A stretch of 64,000 bases of DNA from assembly GCF_020921035.1 (NCBI RefSeq), contig NC_063156.1, forward strand, positions 29,250,283 through 29,314,282. Reading direction: 5' to 3'. Shown in pieces: positions 34,170 to 47,204 of this stretch (the first letter of the stretch is position 1; every line of letters starts with the position of its first letter). A program made the translations under genes and the position numbers. Origin of the DNA: Rhodamnia argentea (taxonomy: Eukaryota > Streptophyta > Magnoliopsida > Myrtales > Myrtaceae). Under the pieces are notes generated by a model that was given only the letters and a program-made list of their open reading frames with translations, had not been told where the DNA came from and searched no databases.

Positions 34170-36984
34170 TTTTCTCAATTTATTAACTTTTGCTTTAACT
34201 TTTAACTTTATAAAATGATATTTGAGCCGGATTCTATCCTGGCTTGTTTCGTTCGCGGGTGTTAGTTTTATGACTTAATTTTCTTGTAGACGCTTCTCCA
34301 ACCTTCTCGATAACAAGACGTCAGCCACCGAGCTCGACTTAAAGGTCGGACTTTGGTTAAGCTGTCGATTCCTGAATTTGACCAGAACTTTCTTGGTGAT
34401 TGACGGAAAACAGACATTGGCATATTTTATTTTATTTTCCCCACATTTCCCTTGGGGGAAAAAAAAAAGACCAAAAAAAAAAATAATAATAAAAAAGAAA
34501 TCGGAAAATGAAAATAATAATCAGAAAAATGGCACCACCGCTAGCCAGCAAGCTAGCAGCAGAAGGGACAAGGGCGCGTGGCGAGCGGACTTGTCCGGAC
34601 ATCAATTTGCTGTTCCACCTTTGCCCCTGTCTCATCGGGTATATTTCTCTTCAGGACACGAAGGGCACGATGCGCGATTTTTGGAGCTGACGTGGGAGGG
34701 CGATAAGCCGGCCGCCCAAAGGCCACATTTGTAGAGTTGGAGGGCCAATTTGTGCCAATTTGTGCCAAACCGGCCTTTGGGGAACCGGAGAGCCCAACTC
34801 GGTCCCCCATGTTAACTCATTCCCAATCCGACTCACCATCTATTTGTCCACTCTGTCCGAAGGCTCGGATTAATGAGATCACGACAAACTCCCACTTGCT
34901 TGCGAAAATCTTATCCGATCGGTTGCTGTCCTAAGCACCAGATGTCGACGGTACATGAAAAAAATATTTAGTATGGGATCGACACTACTACATTGATGAG
35001 CCGCTCCAACTTATCTCGTGAATTGTTTTAAGGGTTCGGTTGGATTCGTCCCCATTCGAGCGTGGCTCGTGTACTCAATCAAGTCAAACCCGAGTTTCCC
35101 AACCCTTCAACGCGACTGCCAGCGAGATCGGTAACCAAGTTTTCGCATATCCTCTTAGATTAACACGGGGCATTTCCCAATCTTTCGATCTGACTAGTTT
35201 GTATGAGATGCGCGCGAGCCGTTCCCGCCCGCGTACATGAGTAAGGCCACAAGAGTTCAAAGCGTTTCGACGGTGAAACGATGAGGATAACGGTCAATAT
35301 ACAACCTAATGTTTCTGTTCATTTTTCCGGATTAAGCTGGTCTCAAAGAACCAACTTTTCTCATGTTTGAGTGATAAGTCAAGCCCGTTTCGACCCAATA
35401 ATGTTTGACGATGGTCTAACCAAAATTACAACGCCCAGTGCTGGTGGCAAAAAAGCCCATTAGGACGAGCCAAAAGAGGGCCCAATGGAAATGGACCCCA
35501 CTTCCCTTCTAAAACAGTGCGAGCCTTCGAACCGGTTGGCTCAGTGTCTGGAGACGTGTCAGTGTTCGGAGACCTGACAATAGAGGACCGGCTCCGAGAC
35601 GTACTTTTATGCTGGGGGCCCAGGGGTGAGCAATGCCGACAACGGAGGAATCGAAACTCCAATGACTCACTCTAAACGTGGATCGCTACTATACAAGCAT
35701 ACTCTGTATTAGCCATCGGAAAATGACTTGGAGTTTATTTTCCCTACCGCCACTCCTCAAGTTGAGAGAAAATATTTTTATTCTCTTCATCACAGGGAAT
35801 GCGTTCGAGTTTTACGTTCTAAATTTCAGACGAAGTAGTTTAAGGACTTGCTTAGGTCCCAACAGGTCTTATTTTGCCGGTTCGCGAGGTGAATCGGTCT
35901 GCTCCGAAAATTGGAAACTGGGCTCAACCAGTTTGGTTACCGATTCTATATCCCGAATCGATCGATTTTGTCTAGAAACATGAAACCTGAACTGATTTTA
36001 CTCCTGCTCCTAAATAATTTATTTTACTCTCTCTCTCTCTCTCTCTCTCATCTTTAAACAGAAAATATTTGTTGAAATCACATATGTTCGATATATTATC
36101 TTCAAGTAGAAATAATCGCAAATCATGCTTGGCACATCCATATCGTATGTGTAACAAAACGAAACCAAAAAAGAAGCATCGGCTGGTCCTTGGGTTGACT
36201 TTGGATTCGGCTATTTTAGTTGCAAAGCTGATTTCGGGACCAATACGGTCGGCTTCCGATTCCAAAAAAGTAGGAACCAAGCCTTGCATGGCATATTTCG
36301 GATTTTTTTGCCTCCGGAACCGGTCCCCCTCCGGCCCTTCCCCTTCCTTCATGCATTTGATCTTGCCATCTTAAAGACACTCAATAATTTCGCACTGCTA
36401 TTGTCCGAGGTGGGGACATGGGAAATTATTGTAGGAGAACAGAGCACCCCGCCAATTACATTTACCGCATTCATTTTTTGGGACGAGGCGAAACGGCTGC
36501 CAGCTGGCCCCGCTCCGGATTACGCGAATTTACGAGCGCTGCTGGGTCGCAACGGGAAGACCGGGTGGAACCACGTGACTCCCCCGCCAGAGGGAAGACC
36601 GCGGGATTCCCGCGCGTAGGCGAACAGCGCATTCATTGGCCGCGGCGCGTAGCCCCCTGTAGGGGGAGTCGGCGCGTCACGGACTCTTTTGCAGGCCTAT
36701 CCCCGTCCCATCCTTTCGATCTTTGGAACGGTACTTGTGGTCAACTCGCCGAGTTTCGCCAGGACAACCTGTCTGGTCCAACCCACTTTTCCTTTTTTTG
36801 TTTTTTCCTTTCTTCATTAAAAAATTAAATGGATTTGATCCATCACGTATTATTGAAATTCATCCACCGAATTATGCGATGAGAGCCAATGACCTCGCTC
36901 CCTTTCTTGATTGTTATTTTATAAGAAAAATATCAGTCTATTTGCACAATGTCAACGGATCATATTTTCTTAATCGTATACTTA
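34170..36984. other. intergenic, no recognised gene
   Basis: About 2.8 kb with no convincing exons. Contains a short (CT)n at about 36031-36049 and a GC-rich island at 36480-36710 with the small palindrome CCCCCTGTAGGGGG. Function unknown. Confidence 0.4.
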
Positions 36985-37230
36985 GGACGCACATGACAAC
37001 ATTTCTAAAGTATAAATTTATTTAGTAACGTAACTTTTGGAGTAGAAATCCGTTTAGTTACGCAACTTCATTTTTTTATTTTTAGAGTATTTTTTGTACT
37101 CTAAAAATAGTTTTTGGAGCCCATTGAAAAAGTAAAAAAAAAAATGTAATTTCATCCAGAAATACTAAAATCGATTTTTACTCGATGGTAAAAGTTGATT
37201 TTTAAAGCAGAAGTGTTATTATATGCACTC
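36985..37230. mobile_element. PIF/Harbinger-like MITE, copy B (TTA duplication)
   Basis: The 246-bp element starts GGACGCACATGACAACATTT and ends ...ATAATATGCACTC-like text; TTA is duplicated at 36982-36984 and 37231-37233. Its interior (CAACTTCATTTTT, TAGTTTTTGGAGCCCATTGA, AAAGTTGATTTTTAAAGCAG) aligns over most of its length with the reverse complement of copy A at 24609. Confidence 0.85.
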
Positions 37231-37829
37231 TTAGTACCCATTCTGTCAGTAAAAATCTTATTTCGAAATTCGTGGTTTTGACGAAAAAATGATTTTTTTT
37301 ATTGCATTTGTGAAACACCCAAATGCTTTTTCCCGTTGGACGCGGAGCTAATATTTCAAAAATCATCAAAGCATGGTGTAAGGAGAGATTGAAATGCATT
37401 GCATCGTCACGACAATAGATTTATCCAATATGGTCATCCTGATCCTAAAGTCAAACGTTACGCTTTTAATCTTTGGCTGGGTTGCGGTTTTGATAAATGT
37501 AGACAGGACTCCTTTGATAGACAAGTGCTCAGTCTTTAAAAGGTTAGACGAGGGGATCCGAAGCATAAATTTGGAGGACATGTCTCCGTCCTTCTGCCCG
37601 AAAGCGGAGTCCGTTCCAGGTTTACTCGCTTCGCCTTCTCGTTCGGTTTTTCCCTTTTTCCCACGCGCGTCCTCAATGCCACCACGCGCCTTTGATGCTG
37701 GGCTTCAGTCAAGGCTCGTTTGTTTTGCTCTTACGGGGGGACCTATTTCGTCTATATTTACTTTAAGTGTTGACATATATTTGGAGGTTGTAATAGACTT
37801 AGGAGTATCTCCATAGCGTCTGTTGAGCG
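37231..37829. other. intergenic between two mobile elements
   Basis: No recognised gene or repeat. Confidence 0.3.
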
Positions 37830-38600
37830 AAGAAAAAATTATTAAAAAAAATCCTAAATCTATTATAATTGTATTAATTCGGTCCTAAGTCTTTCTTTTA
37901 TGTCAATTCAATTTAAAACATTTTTGTATTTGTGTCAATTCGGTCATTCCTGCCAATTTTCGCCGGCCGATGATGACGTGGACGCCAATCGGTATTGTGG
38001 ACGCTGGCGTTAACGTGAATAATTTTTAAATAAATTTTTTATTTTTTTTCCTTTCTTTTTCTTTTTACTTTCTTCTCCTCCTTCCTGCGGTCGGTCACCG
38101 GATCGGCGATCGGCTTGAGCCAAAGCCGTCGAGGGCGAGGCCGGCCTTGCCCAGTCTAAGCCTCGCCACCTTTGTTGGGCAAGCTCGAGTAGCCATATCG
38201 AGGTCGGCTGAGCCCAAATTCGGTGAGGCGGATATCTTGCCATGGAGGAAAACCAAAATCCTTCCCTTTCTCTCGCCCGAGCTTGCCCTGGTTTTGATTT
38301 CTTCCAAAACACTTCCTCTCTCTAAGCCGAGCTTGCCCGGACAAGATAGCAAGGCTCGGCCTGGGCTCAATTGATCTTGCCCTCGCCGGCGATTGGCCAA
38401 ATGAAGGAGGAGAAGGAAAGGAAAAGAAAAGGAAAAAAATAAAAAAATATTAAAAAATTATCAAAAAATTATTCATATTAGCGCCAAAGTCCACATCGGT
38501 GCCGGTCATGGTGCACGTCAGAACCAGACTGCAAAAATTGGCCAGAATGGCTCAATTGACACAAAAACAAAATGCAATCTTTCAATGTATTGATTTTTCT
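37830..38600. mobile_element. long foldback element of family F1
   Basis: Arms at about 37921-38100 and 38390-38572 pair over roughly 170 bp. The left reads TTGTATTTGTGTCAATTCGG and then GACGTGGACGCCAATCGG; the opposite strand of the right reads TTGTTTTTGTGTCAATTGAG, then CACCGATGTGGACTTTGGCG, ATGAATAATTTTTTGATAAT and a CCTTTTC tract matching CCTTTCTTTTTC on the left. The GC-rich loop (38100-38390) has GCTTGCC/CGAGCTT repeats and no gene. The outer 40-90 bp on each side match less well, so exact ends are uncertain. Confidence 0.7.
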
Positions 38601-40453
38601 CTTCTTTTAATTTCATGTGAAATTGCTATCTACATCAAAATTTGAACCAATCGGGGCTATAATATATAAAATCCGCGCACCACATCGATTGACTAACTAA
38701 AAACCGTCGAGGATACAAAATTTCTTTTATTTGTTGCTTTTTTTTTTTGGGTCGAATATTTGTTGCTTAATAAGCACTCTCAAACATTCATTAATAACTT
38801 CTACCATGTGTACTCATGTTATCGAGTGTTTTTAATCTCTCAAACACTAACTAGGAGTACATTAATGAAAGAACTACTTTTTAGATTGTTAATTGCACAT
38901 TTTAAGTTCTATTTTCAGCAGAATCTTGATTGCGCGTTCGTCTTCCACGCTCTAACCGTGCGAGTAAAAGAACTTCGCCAAACCGAGCGCAGATAGAGCT
39001 TTTCCTGTCCCCACCGCCTCGTCCCAACTAACTAAAACCGTCGAGCGCAAAAGCATGAAATCCCCAAAATACCCCCATAGGCTCTCTGAACGAGAGCCAG
39101 GACCAGACCCCCTCCTCTCTTTCTCGCTCACTCTCCTCTGCAAAAACTCTGCACAAGAGCAAAAGAAACTCTGCAATTTCTTTTTTTTTTTTTTCGTTGT
39201 CAAATCTCTCTTTCTATTTCTGCATTGTGATGGTAATAATGTTCTGCGAATCAACCTCGCTCATTAATGGCATTTACTTCTTTGCCACTTACCGATTGTC
39301 TTCGCCGTCATCACCATCTTCAACCAACGCTCTCAATGTCAAATCAGTGCCGAACGGACTTCGACGAGGAAGCTCGGCCACCAATGCCGCTGTGTTCTAG
39401 GGTTAGGGTTTAGTATTCCGCTTTTCACGTTACCTCCCCGTTCCCGTTCAAACTTCGAAGAGGAAATTGGGAGATATTCCCTTCAACAGTCGCAACTCGT
39501 GGTCATGGGCACTTGGCATTTCTTTATTAATTCCTGCTGGCTGGCTTCAGGTTCGAGCTTTTCAACTTTGTCGTTTCGCGTTCGTTGTTTTCACTTGAAT
39601 ATACATATGTGTACCCTTTTCTCTCTAATTTCTTTGAATTCGAGATTCTCTTTCCATTACATTGCTTTCTTCGTCTCCAAAGACACGAGCTCGCTCGCTC
39701 TCTCTCTCTCTCTCCTTGTGGACTCTGACATGCCCTGTTTCAGAGAAATGTAGTAGTGTGACTCTGTGAATGGCTGAGTGTGTGACCTTGTGCGCGTAGG
39801 GCGTACACCCTTCTCTGTTTTGATCGAGCGAAGTTGAAGCTGACACTGTTCCGAGCTGTGTTTGTGTACTATGGCCGGAGGTGCATGCACATTCTCTCAT
39901 TTTGCCTTGCCCTGTTTTCCCCCCTTCTCAGCTGTCCCTTTTCCTCTATTTCTGTTGTAGTAACACACATTTTCTAAAGCGTGAACGGGTTTGTCTGTCT
40001 CAACCCAAAAAAAGAAAAACGGGTTTATCTGTCATTCACGTTCAGGTACTACACTCGTTTTCCAGAAATCTAAGCGTTTCATTTTTTGCTTATTGTTTGT
40101 TTTTCCCCCTCCAAAAGGGAAATTCTAAAACTCCATTTTTGATTTGCTCACCTCCTTGCTTTCCTAGAATCTAGAAAGTTAGAGCTGTCGACATGCATTT
40201 GGAGAGTGTGAATGGTGTAATTTTGTTTTTCCAATTCTTCATGCTCTGTGTCTGTGTGTGTTCGAACCCTAAAAAGTATAAAGAGGCTTTTGCCTTTTCA
40301 AGAATAGATTAGTCCGGTAGGGTATTCTTTTGATAACTTTTATGGTTATTAATTTTCTTTTCTTTCAGGGTCGCTCTGCTTTTCTTTAAGCTCTTGAGAT
40401 ATAAATCATAGTGAGAAGTCTACTTCTTATATGGTGGCGGGTCTTTGAAGAAA
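38601..40453. promoter_or_regulatory. upstream region and probable spliced leader of the STICHEL-like gene
   Basis: No protein-coding exon is supported. A pyrimidine-rich TTTCTTTCAG acceptor ends at 40368, so the sequence from 40369 to the ATG at 40454 is probably a leader exon after a 5'-UTR intron. The likely first leader exon is in the CT-rich stretch around 39050-39560, but its ends cannot be fixed from sequence alone. Confidence 0.4.
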
Positions 40454-43400
40454 ATGATGGATGGTAGGCGGCATTCGGTTGATATTCCTATTTCCAGAGC
40501 TCTCGTAGCACTTAGGAGAGTGAGGTCTCTGAGGGATCCCTCGACGAATTCCATGAGCAAGTTCTCTGCTTTGATCGAGAATGCTAATTGGGAAACGAAT
40601 TCAAATAATGGGATATCTCTCCGGTTTATGAACAGTCCCCAAGAAGGCGCCTCCGTCGATAAGGGTGTGGTGGAAAAGCGTTATAAACCTAAATGTTTGG
40701 ATGAATATGATGCTAATCCAACATCAAGCAAGTCGAAGTTAGTTAATTGTGAGAATCACTGCATGGTTGGCGATGCACGCGATCCGACTTGGAATGCACC
40801 AGCAGGAGCGCTGAATATTTGCAGAGGAAAGCAAGAAGAGCTTCTTGGGCTAATAAATGAAGTGTATGGGCATGATACTACAGACAAAGGGTTGGACTTA
40901 GCCTGCGTAACTCCCAGCAATCGTATGGAGGATGTCGATTCTTGTAGTGAGATGTCAATGGGATCATCTCAAGTGGAAAAGATCAAACATACTGCTTCAG
41001 AACGGAAATCTCAGTACAGGATCCAGAGAAGATCGTGTGGTGTCGGTGGCGACATCGAAAGTCACGCAAGTACTCCAAGAAATACAGGAATTGATGCTTA
41101 TCTAGAAGGTTCAAGTCCTAGCCGTTCATTGTTTGCTAATGAAGTTGATGCGGATGATCACTCTCAGGACGGATGCAGCATCAGTTGTTGCTGGTCAGGG
41201 ACCCCAAAATTCAAGAGGTCAGTTGCTTTATCCGAAGTTGAAGACAGGCCACTGTTAGTTGAGGATGTGAATGAGGCAAATCGATATGGATGGAAGGATA
41301 TTTGGAGAGATAATGAAAGTACTCCGTATTCAGATACACAAAAGCAACTTGGTCAAAGGTTAAAGCCTAAATCTTTCAATGAATTGGTGGGTCAAGATGT
41401 AGTAACAAAGTCTCTCCACGGTTCTATATCTACAGGAAAGATACCCTCCGTATATCTCTTCCATGGCCCCCATGGCACTGGCAAGACTTCTGCTTCAAGA
41501 ATACTTGCTGCTGCACTAAATTGTCTCATGTTGAAGGAGCATGGACCATGTGGATTCTGCAGAGAATGCACAGTGCTCTTTTCTGGATGGAGTAGAGACG
41601 TTAAGGAGGTGGATTCATTGAGAATAAACCGCACAGATAGAGTTCGATCTCTGTTGAAAAATGCGGCCATTCCCCCAGAATCTTCACGCTTCAAGGTTTT
41701 CATCGTCGATGAATGCCAATTGTTGCATGCAGAGACGTGGGCTATGATTCTGACTAGCCTAGAGAAACTTCCCCAGCACATTGTCTTTATTATGATCACT
41801 TCTGAGCTTGACAAGCTGCCAAGAAGTGCCTTGTCGCGTTCTCAAAGATATCATTTTCCAAAGATAAAGGATGCAGATATAGCCAACAGATTGGGTGAAA
41901 TTTGCGTAGAAGAAGGTCTGGTCTTTGATCAAGTTGCCATAGAATTTATTGCCGCAAAATCAAATGGTTCTCTTCGGGATGCAGAAATGATGCTCGACCA
42001 GCTCAGTTTACTTGGGAAAAGAATAACAATGTCCTTGGCCTATGAGCTTGTGAGGGCCCCACACTTTTCTCCTTTTCATGCTTTCAGCTGAGCCTGTATT
42101 AAATTGTTTCAGCTCATGCTATAATAAATGAATCATAATTGGCGATCTTCTCTTGTGCAGATGGGAACTGTATCTGATGATGAATTGCTTGATTTGCTTG
42201 ATCTAGCTTTATCTTCTGACACTTCAAATACAGTCATAAGAGCTCGGGAGCTGATGAGGTCAAGAATTGACCCAATGCAACTGATATCACAGTTGGCAAA
42301 TCTTATCATGGATATTCTCTCGGGTCAGACTCAGGAACTAAATTCAGAAGCCCGCAGGAAGTTTTCGGAAATTCACACCTGTAAGTTTTGTAGCCTGCTA
42401 CTTTTGCTAGTAAAGGCCAGAGGCATTCATCATGTATGCATATTAACATGTCATCGAATTGCTCCAACATCCATACATGAGGTCATGAGACGTAAAGTCA
42501 TATTTCACCATTATGATTGCCAAAAGGATATTGTGCGTATGGTGCTCCACTGACTATGGATGATATGAGGACTGAATTTATGAATTTGACAGCGGATTTT
42601 GTGGATATGGTGCTCCACTAACTATGGATGATACGGGGACTGAATTTATGAATTTGACTACTGCCATTTGTGTTGGTTCTCTTTCTTTGTAGAGTATGAT
42701 GTTGGGTCTTCCGTGATTGATGCCTAGTATCATTTTCTGTACCAAGTGAAACAGGAAGGAGCCAGCAAATTCATGCTGTCATTTTGTAGCATTACTGCAT
42801 TAGCGTGATGAAATTCTGTAGTTATTGTCCCTCAAAATTTGATTACGTTTCCAAGGTCCTGAGACTTGGGGCAATTAGAAGCTATAATCTTTATGCAAAG
42901 ATGAACTTAAACGAAAAACATGAAATCGACAAGTCATATATATAAGGCGGTGCATGTGATTACATCTGTGATGGACTGGTGACTGGGAAGGGTTTTCTTT
43001 TTTCTTTCTCTTTTTATTGGAGGGTGGGTGGAGAATTTTTGCCTTCAGCGATTAGGAGGTGTTCATAAACATTTAGCATGGTCCACTTGCTTCTTTCATT
43101 GGTATGATCCACTTTATGGGCATATTAATTTTTTTTAAGGTAATTAACTTCATTTGAGAGCCTTCGCCAGCTCAATCTTTCCTTGGTTGAATTAAATGTG
43201 TCAGCACTGGGTTTTACCATTATTTATCACCTCCTTAGTTTCATGTCATTTCGTGCAATTGAGGAATCAACCTCTGCTCCTTTTCCTTTTCCTTTTGGCT
43301 CATCATTTTAAGTGGATATATCCTAGTGATGTTTCACGCTATCTTACTGTTTACTTTCCCTATTATTAATTACACTGCCACATTCTACAAGTCCGTCAGG

Positions 43401-46100
43401 TCTCTCTTGCAGATCAGATGAGCTTGCAGAATGCAGCAGTGCAATCATAATGTGTGTTGATGGACCACCAATCCTTATTTTTCAGATAACATAGTGTGGG
43501 TTGGTGGACTGACGTGATGCTTGCTTAATTAGTGTTGGACAGAACCGCTATCACTTTGTTCATGTCAGAGGACCTCTCCAGCACCTTCTGATTTGTCCGT
43601 GTCTTATACTTTAACATTTGAGTGCTTGCTGATCATCTTGTAACGCTGTCGTCTAACTGGAAGTAGTTTCTTCTTCCAGCTGAAACTGACTTGCATAAGT
43701 TGAGTCATGCTTTGAAGTTACTTTCCGAAACTGAGAAGCAATTGAGGATGTCAAAGAATCAAACAACCTGGCTCACAGTGGCACTGCTACAACTAAGTTC
43801 TGCAGATTCTTCCTCTTTGGATGAACGTGATTCAAAATGTTGTCCTCGGAACATGGAGAAGGGTGAGTGGCTTAGTTCAGTCACAGCTTTGAAACAGTTA
43901 TCTATATTGATATAAGCTGGAGCAAGTATTTAATACGGTCAACGTAGTTAATCCATCTGAGACTAATTATTGTACAGATATAGATGGTGACTGTTGCAGC
44001 AGACCCTCTACAGAGGAGAGCAAGAAGCATTTCATCCATTGTTCATGTGATTGCGGTGACTTGAGTATATTGGATGCACCGGTAAACTACAGGGAAAGGT
44101 TGGATTCTATCTGGAAAAGGGCTACAGAACTATGTCGGTCAAAGGCTTTGAAGAAATTTCTGATGAAACGTGGAAGTATGTCCTCTCTTCGCTTGAATCA
44201 AGGTACACATGCTTCCTATCTTTGATAGAGTCAAATAAGTGGGTCAATAAAACAGTGTTATGAGAGAAATTGGCGATAAGCATTCTTGGACTAATATCTC
44301 TTGATCTGATAAGCTGTCATTGAGAAATTTCAGCTTACCTATAAACTTGACTCAAGATGTCTTAAGCTACTATATGAGCCCTATGTTGCTGCATTTATTA
44401 ACAGGACGCAGATAGAGCCCTTGCTGACATATTAAAGATGGAATGATTATTTATGGACATAAATGTGTTTTTTTCGTTGTGGGTGTTCTGTGTTGTGGTT
44501 AACTTGCCTTTGTCGCTTAAATTCTTTCAAAGGCTCGATCTGCATGCCGCTTTGTGTCATCTTGCTGATTCGCCATTAGATGTCCACCATACAGTAATTT
44601 GTGGCAATGCATCTTTGGTTGCCTCCAGCATGAGCTCATGTGAATCTAAGCTCTGTAGTCTTCTGGACCGTTTTATTCTTTTACTTTTCTATTATTAATC
44701 TGTATTAGGTTTTTAATTTCACTGTAATATGTGATCACTGGGAATGTTCGACGTCTCAGGTTGTGCAATGGCTAATTTGGACTTCAGTCATCCTGACTAT
44801 GTGACGAGGGCTGAGAAGTCATGGAAATTGATTGCCAGTTCACTTCAGTCCATCCTTGGCTGTAATGTAGAGATCAGAATCAATTATGTACCTTGTGCAG
44901 CAGAATCAAAGCGTGCAAAAGTGAAAAGGCCATCTTTTAGTTTGTTCAGCTGCTCCCGCAGAATGCTGCAGAAAACACGGTCGATTGTTGAACAAGGAAG
45001 CGATTCTGATTATTCTGACTATACCTTTGAGCAGTACACAACTATGGCAAAAGCAAATCTAGCCTGCCCTTCCGATTGTAGATCTCAAATGCTGCATACA
45101 TGCGATCACCGAGTTGGAGCAGTAAGCACTATAAGAAATGCCGATGGAAACATTCTAAGTGTTGGTACAGACATGTCCCAGTGTTCTCCACACGACCTGG
45201 AGGGCCATCTGCCTGATCCAGTGTTTGACTGTTCAGGAAGAGAGGCGATCTGCGGTAGACACCATGTAATCTCCAGCCAAGAGCCAGAAGTTCAGTCAAA
45301 CTGTTTCCCCCAAGTTATGAAGGCTCAGAAGATGTCAAACATGCCTGACACTCGGCAGATGATCTGCCACGATATGCCTGAGGAAAAGAAGATTGCTTCG
45401 TCCATCCCTGGGAAAATGTCTACAGAGACTATAAGCTTTGCAGATGAGCGATATCTTTTCTGCAGTACGGACAATTACACAAGTGTTTCCAGGGATGCTG
45501 ATAAGTGAGTGGCTTTGCATTCTTATTTTCCGAGGGTATTGTGGATCTTAGTAGTCACATCTTAGGATGGTTGTTCACTGGAATATGCAGATTGCTTTGG
45601 CCAATGCTTTTTCCACCATGACATTAAAGTAAAAGTATGTCCAGTAATGATGTGCATTAAATGTTAAAGTGGAACGGTTGTTGAGATGATTCTGAAGTGT
45701 GCACGTTTGACTGCTTTGTTTATGTTCACGGAAAATGACATTATTGGTTTTAACATGTTCTTATATGGTTGCTGCTGAATCTCTGTTTTTGCAGAATGAG
45801 GGAAAGTCCAGATGTTCTTTGTTGGCGAACGCCAGTGTTGCCAATTGGGAAGGTGAGAAGCTCTACAACACTTTTTTTTCTCTCTTGTTTTTTTGGCAGT
45901 GGATAGATAATGTGAACCTATACTTATGCTTTTCCCTCATTTGGAATCATCTTCCTATACAATTTGACTATTTGCTTGCTTCCTGTCGCTAGACTCATTG
46001 CTGCATGACATGTCTTCGATATGAAGAGGACCTCTTTGTCGATTCCCCTCACTTTTTGGTCGAAACCCCCTCCGACACTGACCAAATGTTTATCTCCTAG
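40454..46100 (+). CDS. STI-like: STICHEL-like protein (DnaX-related AAA+ clamp-loader homologue), seven exons
   Basis: Exons 40454-42049, 42161-42380, 43680-43862, 43978-44202, 44760-45504, 45795-45852 and 45993-46100 join in frame to 1044 residues. The N terminus RRHSVDIPISRALVALRRVR is typical of STICHEL-like 2. A DnaX-type AAA+ core follows: FNELVGQDVV, Walker A GPHGTGKTSASR (about 338), zinc-binding CGFCREC, Walker B FIVDECQLL (about 418), and a SRSQRYHF motif where SRC is usual. A helical lid domain follows (SDDELLDLLDLALSSDTSNT), then RAEKSWKLIASSLQSILGCN. STICHEL controls trichome branch number; bacterial DnaX loads sliding clamps, but plant members are not known to do so (family knowledge). 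The start is the first of two adjacent ATGs. The last exon (THCCMTCLRYEED to a TAG) is the least certain; the usual STI ending with VLPCAAAK is not seen. Confidence 0.9.
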
Positions 46101-47196
46101 TTATGGTCTTGTAGGAATTGTTTTCCGTTTGCCCTTAATCGGAACAAACCATGCGAATGTTGCAGGCATGTGAAAGGAGGCACGGTAGACAACGCCCCCA
46201 CGTTGTCGGGTGGGTACTTCCCTGCGGTGCCGCCAAGTAGTCAAGGCTGTACAGTGATAGGCGAAGAACTGACACCCGTCGGAGAACATTGATATCCCAA
46301 AATATGCCCAATTTCTTTGAAGCACACAAAGACCAAATTGCTTTTGGATGGTCATCCGGAGCCGATGGCATTCTTCGTTTTTCTGTATGGGAAGGTCAAC
46401 TGCATATTGTTGGGCTCTGTTTTGTACCCTGATACCCTCATCTTGTCCACTGGCTTCTCTGAACCGCTTTAAGCCCAACTGGGTGAGCAGAGAACGATCT
46501 TGGGCTTATGGGGCCTCCAGCAACTGCAAGGAAAAATCTTCTGAATTTTCATACCCTCGTTCTTCGGACCAAACACGCGTGATGATTGAGTCAAAATCAA
46601 TCGCTTAAGATGAATCTTGCGCGATGCTCATCGAACACAGCTTCATCAACCCACGGGCCCTTTTAATTATTCAGCCAACAGCAAGTTTAGGCATGTCAAA
46701 TCTGATCTTAATCTTCTTATCATCATCAACCAGAGACAAGGATCGAACCCATTTGTTCTCTTATGTCTATTTTCAAAGCACGTGGAATCTTTATAAAAGA
46801 GAAAAAAGAAGAAGATATCTTGTTATTTCCGTGACCTTATCTGAAATAATTTAAAAGATTTGTCTGGCCACGCCACCGTATCAATCCAAATTCCGCAGCC
46901 GACCACCTTACCTATGTAGTGGACGCCATAGCAGAAAAAAGAAAAAAGAAAAAGGGCAAAAAAAAAAAACCTAAAGTGAGGGGCAAAGACGGGGAGAGGA
47001 GAGAACGATTCAGTGGCATTTTGGTAAATGAACGTGCAAAAATGAAACCCTAAAGCGGCTAAGGGGATGCCAGGTGGCAGCACTGCACCAGTCGCGGAAC
47101 CTCTCTACGACTGGGCTTTCCAAAAGAGATGGTGCCACGTGGGCTCCAGGAAACCTCCGCGATGACGTGTAATCGTAACCGCAGTAGTAGCCTCCA
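46101..47196. other. intergenic between STICHEL-like and MRF genes
   Basis: Around 46130-46620 both strands show unusually long open stretches with balanced composition, suggesting relic coding DNA, but no family is recognisable. The rest is AT-rich, and the right end is the MRF promoter. Confidence 0.35.
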
Positions 47197-47204
47197 TATA
47201 TAAA
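47197..47204 (+). promoter_or_regulatory. TATA box of the MRF gene
   Basis: TATATAAA just before a CT-rich leader. The leader appears to contain an intron at about 47595-47930 (GT at 47595, AG at 47929-47930) whose acceptor abuts the ATG at 47931. Confidence 0.7.

Noticed and set aside
36480-36710. GC-rich island as a possible gene start
   Set aside because: No exon, TATA box or splice pattern follows it.
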